A stretch of 43,585 nucleotides of DNA. Source: JAGVUD01 sp052033935 (GTDB lineage: Bacteria; Armatimonadota; UBA5829; DSUL01). The stretch covers positions 1-43,585 of the forward strand of contig JBPOJE010000015.1 in NCBI GenBank assembly GCA_052033935.1. The letters are read 5' to 3'. Shown here in pieces: positions 34,107-43,061 of the stretch. Within the stretch, counting starts at the first letter, position 1. Every line of letters begins with the position of its first letter. Under the pieces are notes generated by a model, which worked only from the letters and a program-made list of their open reading frames with translations, made no database searches and was not told the origin of the DNA. A program made the position numbers and the translations under genes.

Positions 34107-36304
34107 TGGGCCTCTACCTCCAGAGCAGTCTGCCGGGATTTGGCCGCAATCAGGCTCCTGCCCTTCCACGTCACCTTCGCGCCCTCGATGACGCCCGCAA
34201 GTGTGGGAGTCTCCCCGTCGCTCGTCCGCACCAGCGCGAAAGCGCCATCAGCCGCAAGCTCCGCTCCCGCCTTTGTGCTCCCGATCGCGACGTAGTCCAC
34301 GGTCTTTCCGTCTCGGATAGCCAGAACGCTGTTCTCGAAGCTGCATGCAGTCCGCGTGCCGCCGCTGCGAGGCGCGAGCACGGTCACAATGTCGAGCGTC
34401 TTCGCTCTGGCGTGCGCAATCAGAAGAGGCACCGTCCGGTTGGCGGTCTCCGCCGGGCAGCGGGCCGAGTAGAGTGTCACAGGCGCGTTGCAGAAGCCTG
34501 TCACATCGAGCGTCAGCTTGTCCTGCTGCCACTGCCCCGCCCACGAACCCGCCGCGCCGTACGCCTTCGCATCCGTCACGTGCGCGTATTCCAGCGCAGG
34601 GGCATCCTTCGCTTCGGGCAGTTCTTCCAGAGTCAGCGCGCCCTCGCTGCGGACGAACCAGTCGTATGTGTGCTCGTCCGCGCTCTCGAGATGGTCAACC
34701 AGAACGAATCTCTCGCCGATCCTCAGCACCGTCCGCCTGTGGAGAACCCCCGGATACGCCTCAGCCGTTTCTGCCTGCGCCGCCTCGAACGTCTCCCCGC
34801 GCCCGAAGATGGTCAGCTTCCGCTCTGTCGTTCTCTGCTGATTGGCTCCGTCCACAATCACCGTGTTATGCCCGGGCGTTCCGACGTACCAGGGCATAAC
34901 CGGCGAGCCGTACCCCGGCGTCCCGTAGTCGGCCGCCCAGAGCTTGCCGAGCGCAAACAGAGTGACTCCCATCTTGTCGAGCTGTCCGTGTCCCATAAAC
35001 GGGCCGTAGTCGAACGTCATCATCGTGCCATCGCGCGAGCGCAGCGCCGCGATTCCGAGCACCGGGAAGTTGACTGACCCAATCACCCGCGCCGCCGCCG
35101 TCCGGGGTAGGGGCCGCCCCTGAAGAAGCGTCCAGAACGAGCTTCGCGGCGTCTTCTGCCGGGCGCAGGCCTCCTTGAGCGCCCAGCCGATAGCCGGGTC
35201 GCCAATGCGCGCCCACGCCAGTTCGTAATGATTCACCGGCAGGAAGCTGCTGTACCAGCCGTCGTTGATGGCTGGAAGCCGTGTGTCCGGGTACATATAC
35301 CCGAGCGGCGCAGTGAACATCGCCTTCAGGCTCTTGCCGGGCTTCGGCTCCAGATGATACAGGTCAACGCCGTGGTGATAGGCCGCCTCCGCAAGATACA
35401 GAAACGCCCCCAGCGGATAGAAATGGTAGGTGTGGACCGACTCAGGCCACAGTCCGTCGTCCCCGAGTTCCTCGCTGATCTGCCTGCGGAACTCCGCCAG
35501 CGCGTAGTCCACAAGCCTGCTGTCGCCGATTGCGTACCCGATGACCCCCACCGCCGACAGGTGCCACGAGTGCCAGTTGCCGCGCACGTTGAGGCTCATC
35601 AGCCCCTCGCCGATCGGGCGCAGCAGCCTGTTCTCTATCAGCTCCTTCTCCCGTTTCGAGAGCGCCCCCGCCGAGCGCGCGAAGTCGTACGCCCCGGCGA
35701 GTTCTATGGACCAGACCGCCTCGCAGAGCGACTGATACATCATCCCGCCCTCGATCTGGCTGGTGTGCGGCCCGGGGTAGGCCGCGGCGTACTTCAGCAG
35801 AATCTCCCCGGCCTTCCGCGCGTACTCGCGCTTGCCTTCCACCACGCTGACAATGCCCATGTTCAGCGCCGCCACCGCAAGCTGATTGTGAATCTGCCAG
35901 CGTACCGCCCCATCGTACTTCTCGCCCGCGTACACCTTGCCGCAGGCGCTGCACGGGTAACCTTCGGGGTGCTCCCTGCCGTCCGGGGGAAACGTCAGCC
36001 TGCTTCCGCATTCGCAGAAGAAGTTGTGATAGTGCCCGCTGCGCGCTGGAATCTCAACCTTGCGCTTCATCCACATGTCCGCGCCCGAGCGGACGCCCGT
36101 CCCGGCGAACGCGCGGGCGCCGCTTTCTTCGTCGCCTTCGTAGATGGCGCGTTTCCAGTCAAGCCTCCTGATCTCGCTCTTAAGCCGCGCCAGTTCCTTC
36201 GCGTCCAGAAACAGCGACGGAGCGGCGTCCGTTGCGGCGGCCTGGCAGGAACCCGCCCCGCTGGCGAGAGGAATCATCAGCAAGAGACAGAAAGAAGTGA
36301 GCAT
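34103..36304 (-). CDS. Secreted heparinase II/III-like polysaccharide lyase
   Basis: A 733-residue exported lyase-like protein. Residues 1-22 form a signal peptide. An alpha/alpha toroid (about 30-400) contains NWHSWHLSAVGVIGYA and YHFYPLGAFLYLAEAAYHHG, followed by the Heparinase_II_III beta-sandwich (GIAALRSRDGTMMTFDYGPF, GHGQLDKMGVTLFALGK, GTPGHNTVIVDGANQQ), with His and Tyr of the expected active site. A CxC...CxxC knuckle (FFCECGSRL, CSACGKVY) near residues 93-122 probably binds a metal for structure. Related enzymes cleave uronic-acid polymers by beta-elimination. The following GH2 gene is translationally coupled, suggesting that the lyase acts outside and the GH2 processes its products. 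Confidence 0.85.
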   Translation of the reverse strand: MLTSFCLLLMIPLASGAGSCQAAATDAAPSLFLDAKELARLKSEIRRLDWKRAIYEGDEESGARAFAGTGVRSGADMWMKRKVEIPARSGHYHNFFCECGSRLTFPPDGREHPEGYPCSACGKVYAGEKYDGAVRWQIHNQLAVAALNMGIVSVVEGKREYARKAGEILLKYAAAYPGPHTSQIEGGMMYQSLCEAVWSIELAGAYDFARSAGALSKREKELIENRLLRPIGEGLMSLNVRGNWHSWHLSAVGVIGYAIGDSRLVDYALAEFRRQISEELGDDGLWPESVHTYHFYPLGAFLYLAEAAYHHGVDLYHLEPKPGKSLKAMFTAPLGYMYPDTRLPAINDGWYSSFLPVNHYELAWARIGDPAIGWALKEACARQKTPRSSFWTLLQGRPLPRTAAARVIGSVNFPVLGIAALRSRDGTMMTFDYGPFMGHGQLDKMGVTLFALGKLWAADYGTPGYGSPVMPWYVGTPGHNTVIVDGANQQRTTERKLTIFGRGETFEAAQAETAEAYPGVLHRRTVLRIGERFVLVDHLESADEHTYDWFVRSEGALTLEELPEAKDAPALEYAHVTDAKAYGAAGSWAGQWQQDKLTLDVTGFCNAPVTLYSARCPAETANRTVPLLIAHARAKTLDIVTVLAPRSGGTRTACSFENSVLAIRDGKTVDYVAIGSTKAGAELAADGAFALVRTSDGETPTLAGVIEGAKVTWKGRSLIAAKSRQTALEVEAH

Positions 36305-36448
36305 ACGAGTTACAGCTTTCGAGGATCTTTACGAGCCTGAGTTAGGCGCGGGCGCCCGCTGCTCCTTCGCCGCCGGGATGCCACGATGAGGGTAAGACAT
36401 CTCTCATTACCAGATGCCGCCCTTTTCACTGGTTGGGCGGATACCTTC

Positions 36449-36468
36449 GTCAGGGGCGCGGCCCTGAC
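36449..36468 (-). terminator. Weak hairpin downstream of the TPR gene
   Basis: GTCAGGG and CCCTGAC pair around a six-base GC-rich loop, about 50 bases after the TPR gene stop. There is no T-run; it may also serve the upstream region of the heparinase-like gene. Confidence 0.3.
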
Positions 36469-36519
36469 CCGTGCGAGAACATGGTCTAGCTCCCGATACT
36501 CGCAGGCAACAGGCGCGAA

Positions 36520-37701
36520 TCAGGGTTTGCTGCCGGAGGTTGGGGCGGATGACGCCGATTGCGTCCCGGTCTCCGCGCGCAGCTTCTGAAGCGCCTCGCG
36601 AAGCGCCTTCACGACTGCGTCGTTCGGCACGTCGCTTCTCAGTTCCAGAATCAGCGCCTGGCTGTATTCGTCAATGGCCTTCAGCTTGTCGCCCTTCGCC
36701 AGCATCAGGCGTCCCAAGTTCTGGCGCGGCTCCGAGGCGTTAGGCGCAAGCTCGGCCGCTCGCCTGAAGTGCTTCTCCGCGTCCGCCGGCTTCTTCTCGG
36801 TCTCATCGAGCAGCCCGAGTTCGTTGTGAGCGGCGGCGTTCGCCGGGTCCAGCGTAATCGCGCGCGTCAGCAGGCGTCGGCCCTCTTTGGTGTCCTTCTT
36901 TCGCACAGCCACCCGCGCAAGGTTGTAGGTCGCAACCGCGTTGGCGGGTTCCACTTGCAGAGCGGCCTTGAAGTGCTTCTCCGCCTGGTCCGCTTCGTTC
37001 CGGAGGAAGTAGATGCCGCCGAGCCGGATGTTGGAGTCCACCGATTTCGGGTTTAGCTCCAGCGCCTTCACATACGCCTGGCGCGCAAGCTCAATCTGAC
37101 GGCCGCGCACCCGCATCTCGCCGATCTTCGCCCAAGCTTCCTCCTCCTTCATCTTGCTGTTCTTGACAAGACTGTCGGCCATCATCTCGTTGCGGAGCAA
37201 GACGCTGATGCTCGCCACCACGCCGTTGTTGAGGCTGAACACGACATTCGAGTCGTTGTAGGCGATGGTCTTGAACGGGACACCCTCGCGTGCGATCTCG
37301 CGCTCTGGCTCGCCGAACTTTGCGAGCAGGTCCTTCTCGGACGCCCCGAGCCCGATTCCTGCCACACTCAGAGAGGCCGTCTTCGCCGACGGCTTGCCCT
37401 CAACCGTTATCTGGACGATCCGTGCCTCGAACGGGGCGATCTTGCCCACCAGCACAATCACGTTCGCGTCGTCCGCGATCTTGTACGTGACCGCCCCCGA
37501 TGGCGCGACCTCCTGTGGCAGCGCGAAGTCGCTCGAAACCTCCGCCGGTTCGCCAAGCGTCTTCACCGCCGTGTCCCCGCTCGCGCCGAGCGTAAGCCCC
37601 GCATAATCGGTCACAAATGGCGGGGCCGCCTGCGCCCCCGCCGGACAGAAGAGAAGGCAGGCCAGAAGAAGCGCCCGGAATCCTGATGTGCGTATGTTCA
37701 T
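36520..37701 (-). CDS. Secreted TPR-repeat protein
   Basis: A 393-residue exported protein with signal peptide (residues 1-25, ending AGAQA). The first 190 residues form two halves with similar starts, YAGLTLGASGDTAVKTLGEP and GIGLGASEKDLLAKFGEP, reminiscent of repeated SmpA/OmlA-like or BLIP-like domains. From about 195 there are four tetratricopeptide repeats (KALELNPKSVDSNIRLGGIY, KAALQVEPANAVATYNLARV, RAITLDPANAAAHNELGLL, RAAELAPNASEPRQNLGRLM). TPRs mediate protein-protein contacts; partner unknown. The gene runs alone, divergent from the serine hydrolase at 37890. A low-complexity tail of Ser/Thr/Ala ends it. Confidence 0.85.
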   Translation of the reverse strand: MNIRTSGFRALLLACLLFCPAGAQAAPPFVTDYAGLTLGASGDTAVKTLGEPAEVSSDFALPQEVAPSGAVTYKIADDANVIVLVGKIAPFEARIVQITVEGKPSAKTASLSVAGIGLGASEKDLLAKFGEPEREIAREGVPFKTIAYNDSNVVFSLNNGVVASISVLLRNEMMADSLVKNSKMKEEEAWAKIGEMRVRGRQIELARQAYVKALELNPKSVDSNIRLGGIYFLRNEADQAEKHFKAALQVEPANAVATYNLARVAVRKKDTKEGRRLLTRAITLDPANAAAHNELGLLDETEKKPADAEKHFRRAAELAPNASEPRQNLGRLMLAKGDKLKAIDEYSQALILELRSDVPNDAVVKALREALQKLRAETGTQSASSAPTSGSKP

Positions 37702-37889
37702 GCGTTCTGTTGAAGTCCCCCGTTTCAGAGGTATTCGACCCGCCGGACGCCGCCAGAGTTTCCCCGACGGCGGGCATCGGCCTCTATTGCTTAGGCGGGG
37801 CTGGGGCTGGCTCCTGCCGCGCCTTCTGGCATATCGCCCTGCAGCCGGGATAAACTGCCGTCAGAGTCACAAACAGGGAAGGGCATGCC

Positions 37890-38933
37890 TTGAATCTCAA
37901 ACTCGCGTACGGACTGGCCGCAGCCGCTCTGCTGGCATCGCAATCGTGTGTCTGCGTCGCGGACGGCGGCGCTCAGACGGCCGTTTCACCCGGCAAGACC
38001 CGCGCCGCTCTGCGCTCCATATCAACCAGCCCGCAGGTTTTCGCCTGCGTCACGTCCATCGCCCGCGCCGCGCTCAAGCGTTTCCCCGATCTGGACCTCG
38101 GGCCGAAAGACCTGGCGATTGCGCTCATCATTGACGACGGCGCCCGCCCGGTTATGGGCGGCTGGAATCTCGACACGCCGTTCTATCCGGCCAGCGTCGT
38201 CAAGCTCGCCTACGCCGTTGCCCTCGAGAAGGATTTCGCGTCAGAACGGTTGCCGAGGGATAGAGATACTCTTCGCGACCTGCGCGACATGCTCGCCGTC
38301 AGCTCGAATGCCGCAACCAACCGCATTCTCGACCGGCTCACTGGCACCGAATCCGGGCCCGAGTTGCCGCCCGAGGATATCAAGGCATTCGCCGAAAAGA
38401 GAAATGCCGTGAACCGCTACCTGAAGGAACTCGGCTTCAGCGGCATCAACGCCTGCCAGAAGACCTGGGACGTGGAGCCGTACGGCCGCGACACGCAGTT
38501 TCTTGGCGCGAGATACGAGAACCGGAACTCGATGACCGCCGCCGAAACCGCGCGTCTGCTTTGGCTCATACGCAAAGGGAAGGTCGTGTCTGCCGAAGCC
38601 TGCGACGAAATCCTCACGTCACTGCGCCGTACGCCGGGCAACGCGAAGGACACACAGGCGCGCCGACTCGGGTCGGGCATTCCGCCGCTCTCCCGCCTGT
38701 GGTCGAAGGCGGGCTGGACCGACGACACGAACCACGACGCGGCCTTCGTTGAGCTTCCTCTCGGCAAGCCGTTCGTGCTGGTCGTTTTCACGAACACGGG
38801 CTGGAAGAACGGCGCCATCATAAGCTATATCGCCGAGCGCGTCAGTGCCGATATCCGCCTCGACCGCCTTCCGCCCGAGTTCACGAAGGCTCAACCGGGC
38901 AGGTTCTCGGCTCAGGGCGCTGGTGGCAAATAA
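37890..38933 (+). CDS. Exported class A beta-lactamase-like serine hydrolase
   Basis: A 347-residue protein with signal peptide and the class A/PBP-like serine-hydrolase fold. SxxK is in PASVVKL (Ser about residue 101), the SxN element is SSNAATN (about 137), and the third-box position reads KAGWT (about 273) instead of KTG. A long insert follows the SxN element. The Thr/Ser of the third box is missing, so hydrolysis of beta-lactams is doubtful; the enzyme may act on peptidoglycan peptides or be a non-lactam esterase. TTG 37890 is the likely start (GGGAAGGG upstream). It diverges from the TPR gene and converges with the gene ending at 38946. Confidence 0.82.
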   Translation: MNLKLAYGLAAAALLASQSCVCVADGGAQTAVSPGKTRAALRSISTSPQVFACVTSIARAALKRFPDLDLGPKDLAIALIIDDGARPVMGGWNLDTPFYPASVVKLAYAVALEKDFASERLPRDRDTLRDLRDMLAVSSNAATNRILDRLTGTESGPELPPEDIKAFAEKRNAVNRYLKELGFSGINACQKTWDVEPYGRDTQFLGARYENRNSMTAAETARLLWLIRKGKVVSAEACDEILTSLRRTPGNAKDTQARRLGSGIPPLSRLWSKAGWTDDTNHDAAFVELPLGKPFVLVVFTNTGWKNGAIISYIAERVSADIRLDRLPPEFTKAQPGRFSAQGAGGK

Positions 38934-38945
38934 CGCCCGCGCCGT

Positions 38946-40256
38946 CTAGCGCCGCATCTGCTTCTGAATGTGCCCGTCCGCGTACAGAATCACGCTGAAG
39001 CCCGGGCCGTCCGCCCGCGCAACAGGCGTTGACGCCGGATTGCCCAGCTCAGACAGCCTTTTGCCCGGCTGCAGAAGCTGGATCGGCCCCACCTGCCAGT
39101 TCGGCCAGCCGTTGCGGATGTTCTCGCGGTAAGCTCCTCCAAGATAGGGCTCCAGGGCGGTCCAATTCGGCGGAACCACGTCGTCGTTGTCAATGTGGTA
39201 TGTCTGCATCGCCGTGCCGATCTGCCGCATGGCGTTCTCGATCTGCACCGTGTTCGCAACGTGCATCGGGGTCACGTGTCCCGGCGCTTCCTTCGTCTCC
39301 GCCGCGCCGAGAGTCAGCGAGCGCTGCACCTGCGAAAGCACTTTGGCGGCATGGAACGACTGCGCCTCTGGGCAGGCCATGCCGATCTCGATGGCGAAGC
39401 TCTCCCGCCCCGTGTTGACCGGTGTTCCCGCATGGATCATGTTGATGATCCCCTCCGCTCCGTCCGCGCCGGTGGCGGGCTTTGCTCCCAGCAATTGCGC
39501 TATCTGCTGCCCGGTCATCTTTCCCTGCATGGTGAGCCTGAACGCATTCTGCCCCGCTATGCGTGTGCGCGTCTCCGTCACCTTCCAGCCCTGCCGGCCT
39601 CCCGCCGCGCTCGTCGCTTGCATTGCGCTCAGCGCGCGCGAAAGCGGGGTGTCGCCCCGCTCAACCGGCAGCCTGCGCACCGAAAGCACCATCGCGTCCT
39701 TCACGAAGCTGACCGGGTTCGCTCCGGGTGCCGCCGATGTTGTCCAGTCCTTCGGGTACTCGTAACTGAAGCCTGCCGGGTCGTTCCATTTCGCCCATAC
39801 CGTGGGCAGCGTCTGGGCAGTGCTTGCTGCGCCGTCCGTTGGTGCCGGTGCCGGGGCCTCAGGCTCCGGCTGGCTCGCTGCGGCCGGAGCGCGGCTGGGC
39901 AGGGACACCATAATCGCCCGCGCGGGAAGAGTCGCTCCCTTGCCCTTGTTCGGGCCAGCCACGGCTACCTCTGCCCCCGGCACGAGCTGCTCGCGCGACC
40001 CCGCCGCGCCCGTGTTCAGCAGAACTTGCGTGGAGGCCGTGATGAGCACCTGCTTCGCAACGCGTTCCTTCAGTATCGTCTCCCGCGCCGCCCCGGCGGC
40101 GCGCACAGCCGCCGCTGTGACCGTCATCTCCTGGCCGCTTACCGAAGCGATAAGCCCGCGCACCAGAATCTCGCCCGCCGCGGGCTGCAGGTCTGCTGCC
40201 GCAAGCGGCCCCACCATCGAAAACAGAACAATCAACGCCACAACCGGGTATCTCAT
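38946..40256 (-). CDS. Secreted protein with pseudopilin-like C-terminus (function unknown)
   Basis: A 436-residue exported protein: signal peptide (residues 1-21), an N-terminal beta domain with VTAAAVRAAG and ITASTQVLLNTG, a Pro/Ala/Glu-rich linker near residues 118-145, a PsbP-like middle (FSYEYPKDWTTS, SVRRLPVERGDTP) and a C-terminal part (MRQIGTAMQTYHIDNDDVVP, FSVILYADGHIQ) that resembles the tail of DUF1559/type II secretion pseudopilin-like proteins, where a [FILV]-x-ADGH motif is common. The pilin N-terminal helix is absent, so it is not a pilin. It lies 34 bases after the phosphohexomutase stop and is probably co-transcribed. Function unknown. Confidence 0.65.
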   Translation of the reverse strand: MRYPVVALIVLFSMVGPLAAADLQPAAGEILVRGLIASVSGQEMTVTAAAVRAAGAARETILKERVAKQVLITASTQVLLNTGAAGSREQLVPGAEVAVAGPNKGKGATLPARAIMVSLPSRAPAAASQPEPEAPAPAPTDGAASTAQTLPTVWAKWNDPAGFSYEYPKDWTTSAAPGANPVSFVKDAMVLSVRRLPVERGDTPLSRALSAMQATSAAGGRQGWKVTETRTRIAGQNAFRLTMQGKMTGQQIAQLLGAKPATGADGAEGIINMIHAGTPVNTGRESFAIEIGMACPEAQSFHAAKVLSQVQRSLTLGAAETKEAPGHVTPMHVANTVQIENAMRQIGTAMQTYHIDNDDVVPPNWTALEPYLGGAYRENIRNGWPNWQVGPIQLLQPGKRLSELGNPASTPVARADGPGFSVILYADGHIQKQMRR

Positions 40257-40290
40257 CTGCTTTGTCTCCCTGTCGCTCTCAATTGCCAGT

Positions 40291-41994
40291 CTAGACCGTT
40301 GCCGATGCCTCCAGCATCCGCGTCACCGCGTCCATCAACTCGCGCGCTTCGGCGGCGTCCGGCGAGTCCGCAATAACGCGCCAGATTCCCGCCTCCGTCC
40401 TCGATCCTCTCACGAACACAAACGGACGCGCGCCGTCGCGCTCCAATTCGATGCGCCAGCCGCCCGTATGATCGCCTGTCCGCTCCATCACCTCGCGCGA
40501 GCCTTCGTAGTTGCCGAACCTGTAAGAACTGTATCTGTGCCCGATCACCGGCCAGATCTCTTCCTCGAAGCGCCGCTCCAGCATGCTTTTGACTTCGCTG
40601 TGTGGCGCGGGGTTCAACTGAAGCCTTGCGCTGTGCGTATGCCATATCGGCAGGCAGTCCATTAGGCCCTGAACGCCATTACGGACTCCGTCTGCCCGGC
40701 AGCCCAGAGTCTCCATCATTACCCCGACTGCTTCCTCGCCTGCCGCCGCCAGCGCGCAGCTCAGCCCGGTCAGAAGGCCGTCCCTGCAGGTTGATCCCGC
40801 GAAGATCGTGCCGCCGTTCGCGCCTTCAACTCCCACCGGGACTTCGGCGCCGCTCGTTGAAAGGTCGCGAATCCGCGTCACGACGTTCACCTCGCCCGTT
40901 TCCACCCATGCCACCCGCGCGCCGAACGCCTCCGCAATGTGCTCCACCCGCCTCGATGTCGCATCCGAAGCCACCACCCAGGTCTCGGGGGCATGCCGTC
41001 CCGCCGCCTTCCAGCGGGCAAGCGAAAGAGCCACGTTGAGCGCGCTCACGCTCTGCGGCGGGACAACGCACTCCTCCATGCTGCCCGGAAGCACCATGTT
41101 GCCGCGGTCGGCGTCGTAGTCGAAAGCGATGCCGAACAGCGCCCCGCAGTCCTCCACCGCCCTCGCGACGCGCATCAGCACATGTTCGCCTGTTGCCGCG
41201 TCAATGCTGTCCGTGTCAATGGGGTGGGCCGGCCTGCTGAGTTCGCCGTTCATCTCATAGACACGGACGCCCAGGTCCTCCAGAACGCCGCTGTTCAGGC
41301 CGCTCGCCGCGCCGCCGTTCGCATCCAGCACAATCGGCCCCAGACGCCTGCGGCGCACGTCCTCCACGTCCAGATGCCAGTCGTTGACGATGGTCTCGAT
41401 ATACGCCTGCGCCGCCGAGTTGTGAGCGCGCCGCGAGCCGCTCTTCAGAAGCGCGCTGAACGCGTCTCGCGGTGTCACGCGCTCCAGCGCCGCCTCCATC
41501 TTTGTGTCCCCGTCTTCTGCGGCCTTCGCCACCTGCCGGATGATCTCTTCCATCTGCTCCGCCGCCAGCAGCGCCCCCTCCGGCGCGGAGCCGGCGTGTC
41601 TCGTCCGCGCGGGAGTCAGAAACTTCCAGCCGTTGTCGCACAGCGGATTGTGGCTCGCGGTGACGATGATCCCGCCCGCGGCCCCGAAGCTGCGTACCGC
41701 CGACTGGGCCAGGGGCGTCGTGATGATGCCCAGATCCGCGATCTCTGGGACCCCGGAAGCAATCAGTCCGCGCACCAGCGCCTGCGTCACCGCGCGGCCC
41801 GAAATCCGGGGATCGCGGGCCAGTATCACGCGCCCGGGTACGCCGCTCAGGCTCCGGCCGTAATAGTAGCCGTAAGCCGACGCCAGCGCCTGCTTGTCTT
41901 CATCAATCTCCGCACCGTCGCCGAATCGCGTCCGCACGCCCGAAAAGCTTTGAACGAGATACGGGTCGTCCAGCGCCCGCTTCAGTGCAATCAT
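40291..41994 (-). CDS. Phosphohexomutase (phosphoglucomutase/phosphomannomutase family)
   Basis: A 567-residue alpha-D-phosphohexomutase that moves phosphate between C1 and C6 of a hexose. Domain 1 has the phosphoserine loop TASHNP (about residue 111); domain 2 the Mg loop DYDADRG (about 291), where the usual DGDxDR is DYDADR; domain 3 GVEGANGGTI; domain 4 the phosphate clamp RGSRTEAGIWRV (about 528). It would link incoming sugars to nucleotide-sugar synthesis or glycolysis. ATG 41994 has GGAGA upstream. It lies 41 bases after the SIS-domain gene and 34 before the next gene, forming a three-gene operon. Which hexose it prefers cannot be told. Confidence 0.9.
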   Translation of the reverse strand: MIALKRALDDPYLVQSFSGVRTRFGDGAEIDEDKQALASAYGYYYGRSLSGVPGRVILARDPRISGRAVTQALVRGLIASGVPEIADLGIITTPLAQSAVRSFGAAGGIIVTASHNPLCDNGWKFLTPARTRHAGSAPEGALLAAEQMEEIIRQVAKAAEDGDTKMEAALERVTPRDAFSALLKSGSRRAHNSAAQAYIETIVNDWHLDVEDVRRRRLGPIVLDANGGAASGLNSGVLEDLGVRVYEMNGELSRPAHPIDTDSIDAATGEHVLMRVARAVEDCGALFGIAFDYDADRGNMVLPGSMEECVVPPQSVSALNVALSLARWKAAGRHAPETWVVASDATSRRVEHIAEAFGARVAWVETGEVNVVTRIRDLSTSGAEVPVGVEGANGGTIFAGSTCRDGLLTGLSCALAAAGEEAVGVMMETLGCRADGVRNGVQGLMDCLPIWHTHSARLQLNPAPHSEVKSMLERRFEEEIWPVIGHRYSSYRFGNYEGSREVMERTGDHTGGWRIELERDGARPFVFVRGSRTEAGIWRVIADSPDAAEARELMDAVTRMLEASATV

Positions 41995-42035
41995 CGAATC
42001 TCCAGTCAGTTGCTCACGTCCGCGCCGTTTGTGGC

Positions 42036-42746
42036 CTACAGCCAGGCGACCCGGCCTTTGTAGCGTTCGTACAGCCGCGCGTTGTGCTCATCCGAGCCGT
42101 CCAGATTCGCGCTGATGAGCACCGGCGCCGCCTGCCCGCGCGAAGCCAGAATCTGCGCCGCGTCCAGTACAATCGAGTTCACAATCGTGATTGCGGCTAT
42201 GGACGAAGTCGCGCCCATTTTGCCCGCGACGCCTTCCACCTCTATGGCGGCGTCCCCGGGTTCGCCCAGATTGTCTATCACGATGTCCGCCAGTTCGAAA
42301 AGCCGCTTGCCGGATGGGTGGCGGCTCGTCACGCTGGCCGAATGCGCAAGCGATGTGATCGCGATGACCGTCATCTTCCGCTCCTTGCCGAGTACGGCCA
42401 TTTCGATGGGCAGCGGATTGCGCCCGCTGTTCGAGACGATCACGAGCACCGAGCCGCGCTCCGGATCGTACTTGTCGAATAGTGTCTGCGCGTAGCCCGG
42501 CACCCGCTCCGCGCGCCCGAAGCCGGGGTCGAGGATCACGTTCACCGGCGCCATTCCTCCGGCGCGGTTGTGAACCTCGTAAGCCGGCAGCAGCGAATGC
42601 CCGCTGCCCAGCAGATAGATGATGCCGTCGCGCGCCAGACAATCGGCGGTGGCCTGCGCTGCCTGCTCTATCGCCTCTGCCTGAGATCGCCCGATCTCTT
42701 CGATGAGGCTCGACACCCGCGCACGATACTTTTCAGAAGCTGTCAT
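42036..42746 (-). CDS. SIS-domain sugar-binding protein (UPF0309 family)
   Basis: A 236-residue sugar-isomerase-fold protein. Nucleotide/sugar-phosphate loop motifs are GSGHSLLPAYEVHNRAGGM (about residue 47) and VIVSNSGRNP (about 103), with GKMGATSSIAAITIVNSIVL further on. The pattern matches the UPF0309 group, thought to bind or isomerise N-acetylated or amino sugar phosphates such as GlcNAc-6-P derivatives (MurQ/GmhA relatives), but no family member here shows a proven activity from sequence alone. GGAGG precedes the ATG by ten bases. It heads the operon with the phosphohexomutase. Confidence 0.88.
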   Translation of the reverse strand: MTASEKYRARVSSLIEEIGRSQAEAIEQAAQATADCLARDGIIYLLGSGHSLLPAYEVHNRAGGMAPVNVILDPGFGRAERVPGYAQTLFDKYDPERGSVLVIVSNSGRNPLPIEMAVLGKERKMTVIAITSLAHSASVTSRHPSGKRLFELADIVIDNLGEPGDAAIEVEGVAGKMGATSSIAAITIVNSIVLDAAQILASRGQAAPVLISANLDGSDEHNARLYERYKGRVAWL

Positions 42747-42796
42747 ACTCCGACCTCCAAGCTGGATAATTCAAATCTAGCAGAAGCGGGGGCCGT

Positions 42797-42826
42797 TTGA
42801 CACCCCGGCGGTGGGAATGCTATACT
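42797..42826 (+). promoter_or_regulatory. Strong sigma-70 promoter for the tRNA cluster
   Basis: TTGACA (42797-42802), 18-base spacer, TATACT (42821-42826). The first tRNA begins 17 bases downstream, so transcription starts almost at its 5' end. It is the best promoter in the window. Confidence 0.8.
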
Positions 42827-42842
42827 TTCGTGCTGCATGCGC

Positions 42843-42915
42843 GCGCCCGTAGCTCAGGGGATAGAGCGCAAGGTTGCGGACCTTGAAGTCGGGGGTTCAA
42901 ATCCCTCCGGGCGCG
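42843..42915 (+). tRNA. tRNA-Arg (anticodon GCG)
   Basis: A full 73-base cloverleaf: acceptor GCGCCCG/CGGGCGC, D stem GCTC/GAGC, anticodon stem CAAGG/CCTTG with loop TTGCGGA, T arm GGGGG-TTCAAAT-CCCTC, discriminator G. The anticodon GCG reads CGC (and CGT). Most bacteria use ACG for this box. Confidence 0.92.
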
Positions 42916-42958
42916 TTTTTGTTTTGCCGCCATCCACGGCGTCAGCCTGTAAGCGATT

Positions 42959-43031
42959 GCCCTCGTAGCTCAGTGGACAGAGCGCCTCCGTCCTAAGGAG
43001 GGCGTCGGGGGTTCGATTCCCTCCGAGGGCG
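42959..43031 (+). tRNA. tRNA-Arg (anticodon CCT)
   Basis: A 73-base cloverleaf: acceptor GCCCTCG/CGAGGGC, D stem GCTC/GAGC, anticodon stem CCTCC/GGAGG with loop GTCCTAA, T arm GGGGG-TTCGATT-CCCTC. It reads AGG. It is a close relative of the first tRNA-Arg (shared D arm). Confidence 0.92.
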
Positions 43032-43061
43032 CTCAGGCTTTCGCCAGCAGTCCTGCTTCGC

